Positions 32,801 to 39,757 of a DNA stretch of 42,516 nt are shown piece after piece; positions within the stretch are counted from its first letter, which is position 1, and every line of letters begins with the position of its first letter. Position numbers and translations under genes: made by a program. The stretch lies in contig BNVH01000023.1 of the NCBI GenBank assembly GCA_025997955.1, positions 1-42,516 of the forward strand. Direction: 5' to 3'. The notes beneath the pieces were generated by a model. That model worked only from the letters and a program-made list of their open reading frames with translations. It did no database searches and was not told the DNA's origin. Source of the stretch: Synergistales bacterium. Lineage in GTDB: Bacteria; Synergistota; Synergistia; Synergistales; Aminobacteriaceae.

Positions 32801-34311
32801 GTGACGCCGCCCGCGATAACCGAGACGTCATCGACCTTCTGACCAATGGCCACCAAAATACTGTCGGCTTCAATGACGAAGTCGCTGCCCTCTATCTCTT
32901 TCGGGCTGCGCCTGCCCGATGCGTCGCGCTTGCCAAGCTCGTTTCGTAAACAGCGCAAACCTGTGAGCTTGCCGTCTTCGCTCGCCACTATCTCCTTTTG
33001 GCTGACTAATTCCATAAGCTCAGCGCCCTCTTCCAAAGCGTGGTGGATTTCCCATTCGCTCGCGGGCATTTCAGCGCGGGTGCGGCGGTAGACGATAGCG
33101 ACGTCAGAGCCTAAGCGCAACGCGGCGCGCGCGGCGTCCATCGCCACGTTGCCGCCGCCCATCACCAAGACTTTTTTGCCGAGGTTTGGCTTCTCGCCCA
33201 TATTGACGGCGCGGAGGAAATCTATGCCGGACTTCACGCCCTTGTTGTCCTCACCCGCTACGCCCATTTTTTGATCCTTATGGGCTCCGACCGCCAAGAA
33301 GATGGCTTTATATCCGTCTTTCTTCAGGCTATCTATGGTGAAATCCACGCCTAACTTTTGGCCTAAGCGAATCTCAACGCCCATATCAGCTATCAAATCT
33401 ATCTCACCCTGCAGGATTTTTTTGTCCAAGCGATAGTCCGGGATACCCACTTTCAACATGCCGCCCGGCACGGAGAGCTGCTCGAACACCACAGGCTTGT
33501 AGCCGCGCAGAGCCAACTGATAGGCGGCGTTCAGACCGGCGGGGCCGGCTCCGACAATGGCTATTTTATCGTCTTTTGCGCTCACGCCCTCCGGCAACGT
33601 CACGCTGGGCTTTTTGCCGCTTTTGAGCTCATAGTCAGCGACAAAGCGCTTCAGTGACGCGATGGATATAGGGTCTTCCACAAACTGTCTGGTGCAGTTT
33701 TTCTCACATGGGTGAAAGCATACCCTGCCAAGAACTCCCGCAAAGGGCGTGGTGCGGCGCACTACCTTGAGAGCTTCCTCATATCGGCCTTCCCCCGCTA
33801 ATGTCACATAGCCGTGGGCGTCTAACTTGGCCGGACAGTTGTATTTACAGGGCGAGGCGCCGCGCTTGTCGATAGCGACTTTGTTTGGCACGGCCTGCGC
33901 AAATGGTTTGTATACGGCGTGCCTCTTGCCGATGCCCATATCAAACTCGCTGCCCACTGTCACAGGGCATACGCTCACACAGTCGTCGCAGCCCTTGCAG
34001 GTAGCCTCGTCCACATATCGCGGCCTTGTCTTGACGATGGCGGTGAGGTTAGGCGCTTCGCCTTTTACCTCAACGACATCGCTCAGAGTTATGGTCTTCA
34101 CCAACGGATGATTGAAACAACCGGTCACCTTGGGCGCTAAAATGCAGGCGGAACAGTCGTTGGTGGGAAATGTCTTATCTAATTGAGCCATGCGCCCGCC
34201 TATGCTAGGAGAACTTTCCACCAAGAACACAGGGACGCCCATATCGGCAAGGTCGGTGGAAGCTTGGATGCCGGCTATGCCGCCGCCAACTACCATTACA
34301 GGTTTTTTCAT
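29833..34311 (-). CDS. hdrA: Giant HdrA fusion: HdrA with NfnB/GltD insertion plus a second HdrA module (HdrL-like)
   Basis: HdrA carries the flavin that bifurcates electrons in Hdr complexes and is normally 650 aa or less; this protein is 1492 aa. Module 1 opens with an FAD site (VVGGGIAGIQ, 7-16) and a ferredoxin motif (C105, C108, C111, C115). A GltD/NfnB-like region of about 490 residues is inserted, with its own Cys clusters (C155, C159, C198, C202, C206), FAD site GAGPAG at 254-259 and NAD(P) site GGGNVAMDA at 385. After a Cys-rich block (620-636) the first HdrA resumes. Module 2 (about 925-1492) repeats CHCGVNIGG, has a third FAD site GGGMAG at 1072 and ends in two 4Fe-4S motifs (C1415-C1425, C1452-C1462). 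The layout resembles HdrL proteins. Three flavins in one chain imply both NAD(P)H exchange and bifurcation. Confidence 0.93.
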   Translation of the reverse strand: MKKPVMVVGGGIAGIQASTDLADMGVPVFLVESSPSIGGRMAQLDKTFPTNDCSACILAPKVTGCFNHPLVKTITLSDVVEVKGEAPNLTAIVKTRPRYVDEATCKGCDDCVSVCPVTVGSEFDMGIGKRHAVYKPFAQAVPNKVAIDKRGASPCKYNCPAKLDAHGYVTLAGEGRYEEALKVVRRTTPFAGVLGRVCFHPCEKNCTRQFVEDPISIASLKRFVADYELKSGKKPSVTLPEGVSAKDDKIAIVGAGPAGLNAAYQLALRGYKPVVFEQLSVPGGMLKVGIPDYRLDKKILQGEIDLIADMGVEIRLGQKLGVDFTIDSLKKDGYKAIFLAVGAHKDQKMGVAGEDNKGVKSGIDFLRAVNMGEKPNLGKKVLVMGGGNVAMDAARAALRLGSDVAIVYRRTRAEMPASEWEIHHALEEGAELMELVSQKEIVASEDGKLTGLRCLRNELGKRDASGRRSPKEIEGSDFVIEADSILVAIGQKVDDVSVIAGGVTKLNKRGTLDIDASMMLPIDGVFAGGDATRGPATAIDAVADGNRAAIAIANYLEGTNESVEPFVLPQTELDKVSLLGRKTTPRASMPMIDITKRKSTFDEVETGYSEETAQAEAKRCVDCSICCECKLCEEACLSRAIRHAQEGKTVEIPVSAVVLAPGYDTSSEIPPELGYTRYEDVVTSLEYERILSASGPFSGHVQRPSDGKPPERIAFIQCVGSRDAQCNAEYCSAVCCMYAVKEAQITKEHLPTVKDIDIYYMDMRAYGKEFDRYVETAKSKYKIGFVRSRVGEIERDEKTGQLVIAHCGADGNLKKDNYDLVVLSVGMQPSAESKKLFGNLGVKTDRYGFVYSDEFNAPATSREGILACGVAAGPKDIPETVVEASAAAAGAARLANTIDVDLYKDYSDFFVEEPEVPIRDVSKEPIRIGVFVCHCGVNIGGYLTVKDVVEYAKTLPYVAFATESLYTCSVDAQKTISDRIAEFNLNRVVVASCTPRTHEPLFQSVLKKSGLNPYLFAMANIRDQCSWVHMSDRAAATDKAKQLVSMAVGKAAGAKQLQRKKIDVDKAALVIGGGMAGLSAATQLSAMGYHVHLAERENTLGGHAMALGANINGRPNVAYLQGVINDVLSDANIDVYTGATVSAIDGYVGNFKTTLTTPGAEKNITHGVVVVAVGANEKKPDSYFYGKAKNVLTHIEFEEKLKDAPAILKDVKDVVMIQCVEQRNADRMYCSRVCCNQAVRNAISIKETSPDANVTIMYREMRTYGTWEAAYTKARNLGVQFVRFEDDAYPAVEKKDQGFVVTVRDPLLNADAQYAADVLSLASVMQPDVGENTRIAQMLKVPLNADGFFMEAHAKLRPVDFATEGVYLAGLAHNPKGLRECMVQGKAAASRAATVISKEKLETEGTIASVNNDLCVACGACEDVCAYKAISVEDVTIRRQVVRKAVVNDVLCKGCGTCSATCRCGAIDVGGFSDVQVLAELSFLLRGLVQAS

Positions 34312-34346
34312 CGTTTCATCCTCTTATGATTTTCTCGGAAAAAAGC

Positions 34347-34742
34347 CTACTTGCCCACAAGGCTATTCACCTCGGCAAGCAGTTCCTTGCGGTGTCGCGC
34401 GTCCAACTCCGCTACCTTACCGGGCAGTTTCGGGTCGCATTTGCCCTCTTCCACCGCTATCTCACGGAGCGTGCGTATTATATCCGCGAATCTCACGTCC
34501 TGCGGGCAGTGAGACACACAAGTATGACACTGATAACACTTCCAAATCTCTCCCGAGGACAGAATTTCTTCTTTCATACCCGCAAAAATCTTGCGCATGA
34601 TACGGCGTGGGTTGTAGTCGTCGGCAAGTTCGCTGATGGGGCATCCAGCTGTGCATGTGCCGCACAAAAAACAGTTCAGCACACGCTCACCGCCCGCGCG
34701 GGAAGCCACCTCGTTTTTAAAGTTCATATTCAGATTGGACAC
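34347..34742 (-). CDS. hdrC: HdrC-like 4Fe-4S subunit
   Basis: The small protein (131 aa) has two complete 4Fe-4S motifs, CFLCGTCTAGCP and CYQCHTCVSHCP, separated by the helical spacer typical of HdrC (PRRIMRKIFAGMKEEIL). HdrC normally relays electrons from HdrA to the catalytic HdrB; no HdrB is encoded here, and metF is directly upstream, so the relay may end at MetV/MetF. The GTG at 34742 lies 8 nt after GGAGG (34751-34755); the adjacent TTG at 34745 is the alternative. The stop is 35 nt before hdrA. Confidence 0.92.
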   Translation of the reverse strand: MSNLNMNFKNEVASRAGGERVLNCFLCGTCTAGCPISELADDYNPRRIMRKIFAGMKEEILSSGEIWKCYQCHTCVSHCPQDVRFADIIRTLREIAVEEGKCDPKLPGKVAELDARHRKELLAEVNSLVGK

Positions 34743-34755
34743 CAAGACAACCTCC

Positions 34756-35706
34756 TTATACTTTCGGACGGGGCAGAAAACCCGCTTTTTCTACAATCGT
34801 AGGGACGATGGCCTCCCACCCGATGGCCATGATGTGGATGCCCGCGACGCCCTCTACTTCTTTCAGCTCTTTTATGAGATCGAGCGCTATAGCCACGCCT
34901 TCGGCTTCGGCCTCCTCCTTGCCTTTAGTAGCCCGCATACGTTCTATGAGCGAAAGCGGGACATCCATGCCCGGCACGCCCGCGGTCGCCTCTATGCTGC
35001 GCACGCTACGGTTGACAACGATACCCGCCAGAAGGTAAGCTTCTTTATGCAAGCCACGCTCTCTCACGTGCTCCATCCAGCTCTTAAATCTGTCTAAGTT
35101 ATAGATGGCCTGAGTCTGAATAAAGCGAGCGCCCGCACGGATTTTCTTTTCTAAGCGAATTATCTGCAATTCCTCCGGGTCGGCAAAGGGGTTTGCCGTG
35201 GTGCCCAAAAAGAACTCAATGGGCGCTTTCAGCGGACTTCCGCTCATAAAAATGTTTTCCTTCATCAGTTTGGTGAGGCCATGTAGGGCCTGCACGCTGT
35301 CGATGTCGAAGACGTTTTTGGATTGCTTGTGGTTGCCGAAGCTCTGATGGTCGCCAGACAATATCAGCACGTTGCGAAGACCGAGCGCGTAAGCGCCCAA
35401 TAGGTCGCTCTGTATGGCTATGCGGTTGCGATCGCGGCAAGTCATCTGCACGACCGGGTCGACCCCGTTCTGCAGCGAGAGGTAGCTGGCCGCTATGGAC
35501 GACATGCGCACGATGGCGGTCTGATTGTCGGTTACATTGGCGGCGTCAACAATGCCTACCAAGTGACGCGCTTTGTCTATGACATTCTGAGCGTCGCCGC
35601 TCATAGGAGGCCCGATTTCGGCCGACACGGAGAAGTTGCCGGCTTCCAGCACTTTTTGTAGGTTGCTCCTGATGTTGACTATCTCTTTGTTGGTTTCGTT
35701 TCCCAT
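34756..35706 (-). CDS. metF: Methylenetetrahydrofolate reductase, large/catalytic subunit
   Basis: MetF reduces 5,10-methylene-THF to 5-methyl-THF on a TIM barrel. This 316-aa protein shows the family start (FSVSAEIGPP, whose Glu is the likely catalytic acid), a DAANVTDNQ strand, the flavin-binding LILSGDH motif and FIQTQ further on. Short MetF proteins of this kind work with MetV in acetogens instead of using NAD(P)H directly. The ATG at 35706 is preferred to a GTG at 35715 because GAGGTG precedes it by 7 nt. It lies 10 nt after metV and 13 nt before hdrC. Confidence 0.95.
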   Translation of the reverse strand: MGNETNKEIVNIRSNLQKVLEAGNFSVSAEIGPPMSGDAQNVIDKARHLVGIVDAANVTDNQTAIVRMSSIAASYLSLQNGVDPVVQMTCRDRNRIAIQSDLLGAYALGLRNVLILSGDHQSFGNHKQSKNVFDIDSVQALHGLTKLMKENIFMSGSPLKAPIEFFLGTTANPFADPEELQIIRLEKKIRAGARFIQTQAIYNLDRFKSWMEHVRERGLHKEAYLLAGIVVNRSVRSIEATAGVPGMDVPLSLIERMRATKGKEEAEAEGVAIALDLIKELKEVEGVAGIHIMAIGWEAIVPTIVEKAGFLPRPKV

Positions 35707-35716
35707 GCCGGTCACC

Positions 35717-36385
35717 TCACACTTTCACATCGCCGCGCACAAGACGGCGGGGGCCGCCGTCGCGGGACGTCGACCAGTCGCGCGCTTCGTTTATTTCGTA
35801 CAGTCGGTCAAGTTGGCCTATGCGTTTTAGGCGCTCGTATATAAGCTGCCAAGCGCATTCAGTCTCGTCGTTTATCTCGCATTTGCCCGTGTGGCTGCCG
35901 CCGCACGGACCGTTAAAATGGCTCTTGCTGCACCGGGACACAGGGCAAATGCCGCCTGTCTTTTCTAAGATGCAGTTGCCGCAGCCCTGACACATCTCAG
36001 TCCAGTAGCCAAGGTCGCGGTTGACACCGATGAAGCTGGTGTTTATGCCCGGCACGACTACTTTGTCAGGGAATTTTTCAGCCATAAACTGCACGCCGGC
36101 TCCGCAACCCAGAGATAAAATGCAGTCAACGTCGGCGAGCTCGTCCTCTACGTCGTCCAAAAATTCCATGTCGCACTGTCTGACGGGTGAAGTGACGTTC
36201 ACCTCTACCTTGCGGCCAAAGGCGCGCGCGTCTAACAGGATAAGGTCGGCGACCTTGAGAGCTTCTTTTTCGCCCCCGGCCATGCACACAGTAACGCAGG
36301 TGCCACAGCCCGCCACGGCTATTTTTTCAAAAGGCTTGACTGACCTCAATATCTCGTCCATGCTTTTTTGAGCAGCGATTATCAT
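35717..36385 (-). CDS. metV: MetV, zinc/Fe-S partner of MetF
   Basis: The 222-aa protein matches the MTHFR C-terminal domain family (MetV). It has an N-terminal Cys-rich segment (AGCGTCVTVCMAGG) and a C-terminal block with CQGCGNCILEKTGGICPVSRC, then NGPCGG. In acetogens MetV is the iron-sulfur subunit that connects MetF to an electron donor complex. Its ATG overlaps the stop of the upstream QmoB-like gene (ATGA) and metF follows directly, so the MetV-MetF pair is wired on both sides to Hdr-type proteins. An identical gene association is known for the MetFV-Hdr-MvhD cluster of Moorella. Confidence 0.93.
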   Translation of the reverse strand: MIIAAQKSMDEILRSVKPFEKIAVAGCGTCVTVCMAGGEKEALKVADLILLDARAFGRKVEVNVTSPVRQCDMEFLDDVEDELADVDCILSLGCGAGVQFMAEKFPDKVVVPGINTSFIGVNRDLGYWTEMCQGCGNCILEKTGGICPVSRCSKSHFNGPCGGSHTGKCEINDETECAWQLIYERLKRIGQLDRLYEINEARDWSTSRDGGPRRLVRGDVKV

Positions 36386-37788
36386 GCTAAAGTCTCCCCC
36401 TTTACAAAAGAGGTCAGTTCGTCTCGCAATACACCGGGCAAGGCGTGAGACACCTGAACGTAGGCTAAGCGGCTCGCTTCTATGCCGGCATGTTTCATCA
36501 TCTCGTCCAAACGACCTTTTTGGACGCAGGCGCGCTTGTTGCCGTCATGGTGCTTGCAGGCGTCGTCCATACACACGGCTACCATAACCTTGCCGTAACT
36601 GATGAGGGAAGCGCTGATGTCCTCTAAGCCAATCCTACCGCCGCAGGGTACAGATTGCAGTTCGATGCCGGCGCTGTCTTGGCCCATCTTGGGCAGTACT
36701 TCCTTTAGGGCAATCTCCGCGCTGTTTTCGCAGCACAGTACTAATGTCTTTTCGCTCTTAGCGGTCAAAACAGGCGCTTCATCCCGCAAAAGTTCTATGG
36801 CGTTTCCTGGGCATACGGAAGCGCAGATGCCGCATCCCTGACAGGCGATAGGCAAATTCACCATAACGCGGGAGGCTATATCAGGCTCCATAGCTCCATG
36901 CGGGCAGGCCCGGAAACAACTGTAGCAGAACACGCACTTTTTGCCGTCTACAATGGCCGTGTTTTTGAACTCCGTATCCTCGCGCTCGGCGCCCGCCACG
37001 TCGGCCAGAACAGCGTTCAAGCCGTCCTGCAACCGCTCCACCGCCACGTCGCGGGAGATATGGTACACCCCGCGCCTCGTGGTCAGCACAGGCGCTAAAT
37101 AAAAGCGATCCTCCGTCACATAACCCTCTTTGGAAGCGCGGATACGCAGAGCCTTGGCCGCGCTCGCAAACGCCGCGCCCGGCTCACGGCTGCCCTCGGC
37201 GAAAACGGCGCCGGCCACGATTTTATGCTCCAATACGCCGTCATTTGCTTGAAACGTGAATTTGTTCTCGTTATAGTCAAACGATATTGATAGGTTTTCA
37301 TATTTTATGAACCGGACGCCGGCGTTACGCGCCACACGATAGAGCGACTCTCCGCCGTAGCCGGCTGTACGCACAAAGCGAGACAGATAATACACATTGC
37401 GCTTTTGCCCCGCTATGTCAATCGCGTCCGTCAAAGCCTGAAAAGTGGCCGCCATAGAGGATTCGCAATACCAGTCGAGCAAGAACACCACAGGGTCAAG
37501 TCTGTTATCTTTGGGCAGCAATTTTCTTTTGTCGAAGGCATACAGGCTGTGCGCGCGGCCGCCATCAATATCGGCCGGTTCGAGACCCGGAACTTCGGCC
37601 AACACCACAAAACCGGCGTCGTACTCTCTCCCACCTGCACGCGCCGCGAAACCACCGACCTGACCATAAAGCGCGCGCAACTCGTTAGCCGGCGCCTGCG
37701 CAACGCTATACCCTTTCTCCTCAAAATAGGAGACGATCTCGTTATTTTTTGGGCCTTCGCCCACAATCAATACGTTCATGCAATTCAT
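36382..37788 (-). CDS. QmoB-like protein: degenerate HdrA half, two 4Fe-4S sites and an MvhD domain
   Basis: The 468-aa protein starts with a Rossmann-like strand (MNVLIVGEGP) in which the GxGxxG flavin loop is broken, followed by a region like the second half of small HdrA proteins. Two ferredoxin motifs follow (C285, C288, C291, C295; C316, C319, C322, C326). From residue 347 there is an MvhD-like domain (LVLCCEN, PCGGR, VCMDDACKHH). HdrA fused to MvhD is the plan of QmoB and of some acetogen HdrA proteins. I chose the ATG at 37788 because it overlaps the upstream stop (ATGA) and follows GGAGG by 9 nt; the frame open further upstream overlaps that gene. With its upstream partner it probably forms a split HdrA feeding MetVF. 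Confidence 0.85.
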   Translation of the reverse strand: MNCMNVLIVGEGPKNNEIVSYFEEKGYSVAQAPANELRALYGQVGGFAARAGGREYDAGFVVLAEVPGLEPADIDGGRAHSLYAFDKRKLLPKDNRLDPVVFLLDWYCESSMAATFQALTDAIDIAGQKRNVYYLSRFVRTAGYGGESLYRVARNAGVRFIKYENLSISFDYNENKFTFQANDGVLEHKIVAGAVFAEGSREPGAAFASAAKALRIRASKEGYVTEDRFYLAPVLTTRRGVYHISRDVAVERLQDGLNAVLADVAGAEREDTEFKNTAIVDGKKCVFCYSCFRACPHGAMEPDIASRVMVNLPIACQGCGICASVCPGNAIELLRDEAPVLTAKSEKTLVLCCENSAEIALKEVLPKMGQDSAGIELQSVPCGGRIGLEDISASLISYGKVMVAVCMDDACKHHDGNKRACVQKGRLDEMMKHAGIEASRLAYVQVSHALPGVLRDELTSFVKGETLA

Positions 37789-38798
37789 GCGCTCAAACCT
37801 CCACACAAGCCGCGACAAGCGGTAATAGTCTCGGCCACCGCAAGGGAATCGGCGTAGCTTTCGTCGATTTTCATCGGCGCGCGGGCGCAGCCGGCTACAT
37901 ACAGGCCTTCGCGCTCCTCCATCGGGCGCAGGAAACCATTGTCGTCCTGGCCAAGACCGTAGATGGAGGCCATCCAATCGCTGTCGCTGCCGGGGTGAAC
38001 TCCCTCGGACAATACAATAAGGTCGAAGGAACGCGTCTTCATCCCTTCGGCCGGATCATCGTATCGAATAACAGCGGGTGAACCGCCGATGATTTTGAGC
38101 GGACGGCACTTGATGAACTCAATCTTATCATTGCCCAGTTCTTTAAAATAATCCCGCGCCGCCACGTTCTGCAACTCCATATAGAAGAAAGCTATTTCGC
38201 AGCCCGGATAATAGTGCCGCAACACCTTGGCCGCTCGCGTGGAATATGAACAGCATACCCGTGAGCAGTAGTTAGAGCGCTCTTTTTCGTCACGGCTGCC
38301 AAAACACTGAATAAAAGCCACGCTCTTAGGTTCATCTTTAAGCCACGCGTTCTTGCCCCTGTCCAACATAAGAGCTTCGATCTCGCTGCCTGTAAGAATA
38401 CCCGCTCCCTGTTCCACCTGCAAATGGGCGGTCTCGCTGGCCGCTGTGCTCTCAAAGCCCGTGCTCACCACCACGCTGTCTAACCGAGATAGATACCTCG
38501 GCCCTGATGGCGTTTTAACGGTAGCGGAAAAATCCCCCGCGTCACCTGACACATCGGTTACCTCCGAGAACAGTACGGTCTCAATCAGCGGATTTTTTTC
38601 CACCTTTTCCCAAAGCCCGCCCACAAGACAAACACCGCAATTATTACACTTATCGGTGGCCTTGCAACCGTAGTGGCGCACGCGACCGCCAATTGTTCCG
38701 CTCTTTTCAACTAACGTCACCCTGACGCCGTCTTGGGCAATGCGATAAGCAGCCGTACATCCCGACACCCCGGCTCCGATCACCAAAACATGTGCCAT
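37785..38798 (-). CDS. QmoA-like small HdrA flavoprotein
   Basis: The 337-aa protein is an FAD oxidoreductase of the HdrA/QmoA kind. The dinucleotide site VIGAGVSGCTAA lies at residues 6-17, followed by the HdrA-type Cys cluster (C45, C51, C54, C57) and the second characteristic block FIQCFGSRDEKERSNYCSRV. It ends where the thioredoxin-reductase-like part of HdrA ends, without ferredoxin motifs; those are supplied by the next gene, which overlaps it by 4 nt. The upstream spacer contains AT-rich tandem repeats. The probable role is flavin-based electron transfer to MetVF, by gene position and family. Confidence 0.87.
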   Translation of the reverse strand: MAHVLVIGAGVSGCTAAYRIAQDGVRVTLVEKSGTIGGRVRHYGCKATDKCNNCGVCLVGGLWEKVEKNPLIETVLFSEVTDVSGDAGDFSATVKTPSGPRYLSRLDSVVVSTGFESTAASETAHLQVEQGAGILTGSEIEALMLDRGKNAWLKDEPKSVAFIQCFGSRDEKERSNYCSRVCCSYSTRAAKVLRHYYPGCEIAFFYMELQNVAARDYFKELGNDKIEFIKCRPLKIIGGSPAVIRYDDPAEGMKTRSFDLIVLSEGVHPGSDSDWMASIYGLGQDDNGFLRPMEEREGLYVAGCARAPMKIDESYADSLAVAETITACRGLCGGLSA

Positions 38799-38838
38799 CT
38801 CGTCACCTGCCTCATTTCCGCCGTGCGCTGCACAGCTC

Positions 38839-38889
38839 TATATAGTATTGATTATATAGTATTGATATAGATTGTATTGATATAGATTT
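38839..38889. repeat. 14-bp AT-rich tandem repeats upstream of the QmoA-like gene
   Basis: Two identical 14-bp units (38839-38852 and 38853-38866; TATATAGTATTGAT) are followed by a 15-bp variant (38867-38881) and a partial copy. The array fills part of the 112-nt gap between DUF3786 and the QmoA-like gene, where promoter elements or a regulator site would be expected. Confidence 0.8.
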
Positions 38890-38910
38890 ATAGCCAGATT
38901 TGTGTCATGG

Positions 38911-39507
38911 TTACGATAGACGATAATGAGTCGACTTCGGCGCGACAAGTTTTAACATTTTATAGACAACCATACCGGCCAGCGCAACCAAGTCTTCCGC
39001 ACAGAACCAAAGAGGAGCGGTACTGTCAAAGAGGATATTACCGTTGGCCGATATCTCGTCATCACCCTGCCAGATGATACAAGTCAATGGAATGTACGGC
39101 AATGCCCGCACCGTGAAGGAGGCGCTTCCGGACTTCTGAGGCTCGCCGCCCATCTCACAACCCAATTTCAGGAACTCGTCCGGGGAGTCCTGAAACGTTT
39201 TCACCATAGGTTTTATAGTGCGTTTAACGAAGTTTTCGTTGTATATGGCGGCGCCGGGGACTTGCTTGTAGTTTATGTATACGCCGCTCGCTCTTTTGGG
39301 GCCGTTTGCCGCGAGATAATGGAGCCAGATTATCCGCTCGTCTATTTCTCCTTCCTCCAGCAACACGTGCCTACCCAACCACGGAATTTCATAATCAACA
39401 CCGGTCCAGATAACTCCGGCGTCGGACGCGACCGACTCAGGGTCGCGGAACTCCAACGCCTCTTTGGCCAATTTAAGCGCGTTATGATATCCGATGTGTT
39501 TTGCCAT
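38911..39507 (-). CDS. DUF3786 protein
   Basis: The 198-aa cytosolic protein matches the DUF3786 type. It has a central YINYKQVPGA-like block, a LTCIIWQGDDEISANGNILFD segment near the middle and the closing (S)APLWFCAEDLVALAGMVV block. The family occurs in anaerobes, often beside one-carbon or corrinoid genes, and has no known function. It is the first gene of the minus-strand series and lies upstream of the QmoA-like gene with a repeat-bearing spacer of 112 nt, so it may or may not share the operon's transcript. The ATG at 39507 follows AAGGAAG. A link to methyl transfer is only a guess from position. Confidence 0.75.
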   Translation of the reverse strand: MAKHIGYHNALKLAKEALEFRDPESVASDAGVIWTGVDYEIPWLGRHVLLEEGEIDERIIWLHYLAANGPKRASGVYINYKQVPGAAIYNENFVKRTIKPMVKTFQDSPDEFLKLGCEMGGEPQKSGSASFTVRALPYIPLTCIIWQGDDEISANGNILFDSTAPLWFCAEDLVALAGMVVYKMLKLVAPKSTHYRLS

Positions 39508-39709
39508 TTATAACTTCCTTTTTCGCAAATTGAATTTTATAAAGTGAAAATTTCAAAAATTAAAAATTAAATTCGATTCAACTAATTTACATTTTATATG
39601 CGCTGTGTTAATGTTTCAAGTGGCTAATTTCAAATTCCAAAATTAAAGTTCTAAAAGTCTAAAATATTTCTTAAAAATTATCGGCAACCGAATAATTGTC
39701 ACAATCAAA

Positions 39710-39737
39710 TTTACCACAATTACCAAAAATTTATTAT
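39710..39737 (+). promoter_or_regulatory. Candidate promoter of the lactate permease gene
   Basis: TTTACC (39710-39715) and TATTAT (39732-39737) are 16 nt apart, 20 nt before the permease ATG. They sit in a 250-bp, very AT-rich divergent spacer (39508-39757) that must also hold the promoter of the DUF3786 gene. Nothing else is recognisable in that spacer. Confidence 0.3.
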
Positions 39738-39757
39738 AGAAGGGGTGAAGTTGTATT

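Noticed and set aside
37789..37977. A 63-codon upstream extension of the QmoB-like gene
   Set aside because: It overlaps the end of the QmoA-like gene, while the ATG at 37788 has an ATGA junction and a good ribosome site.
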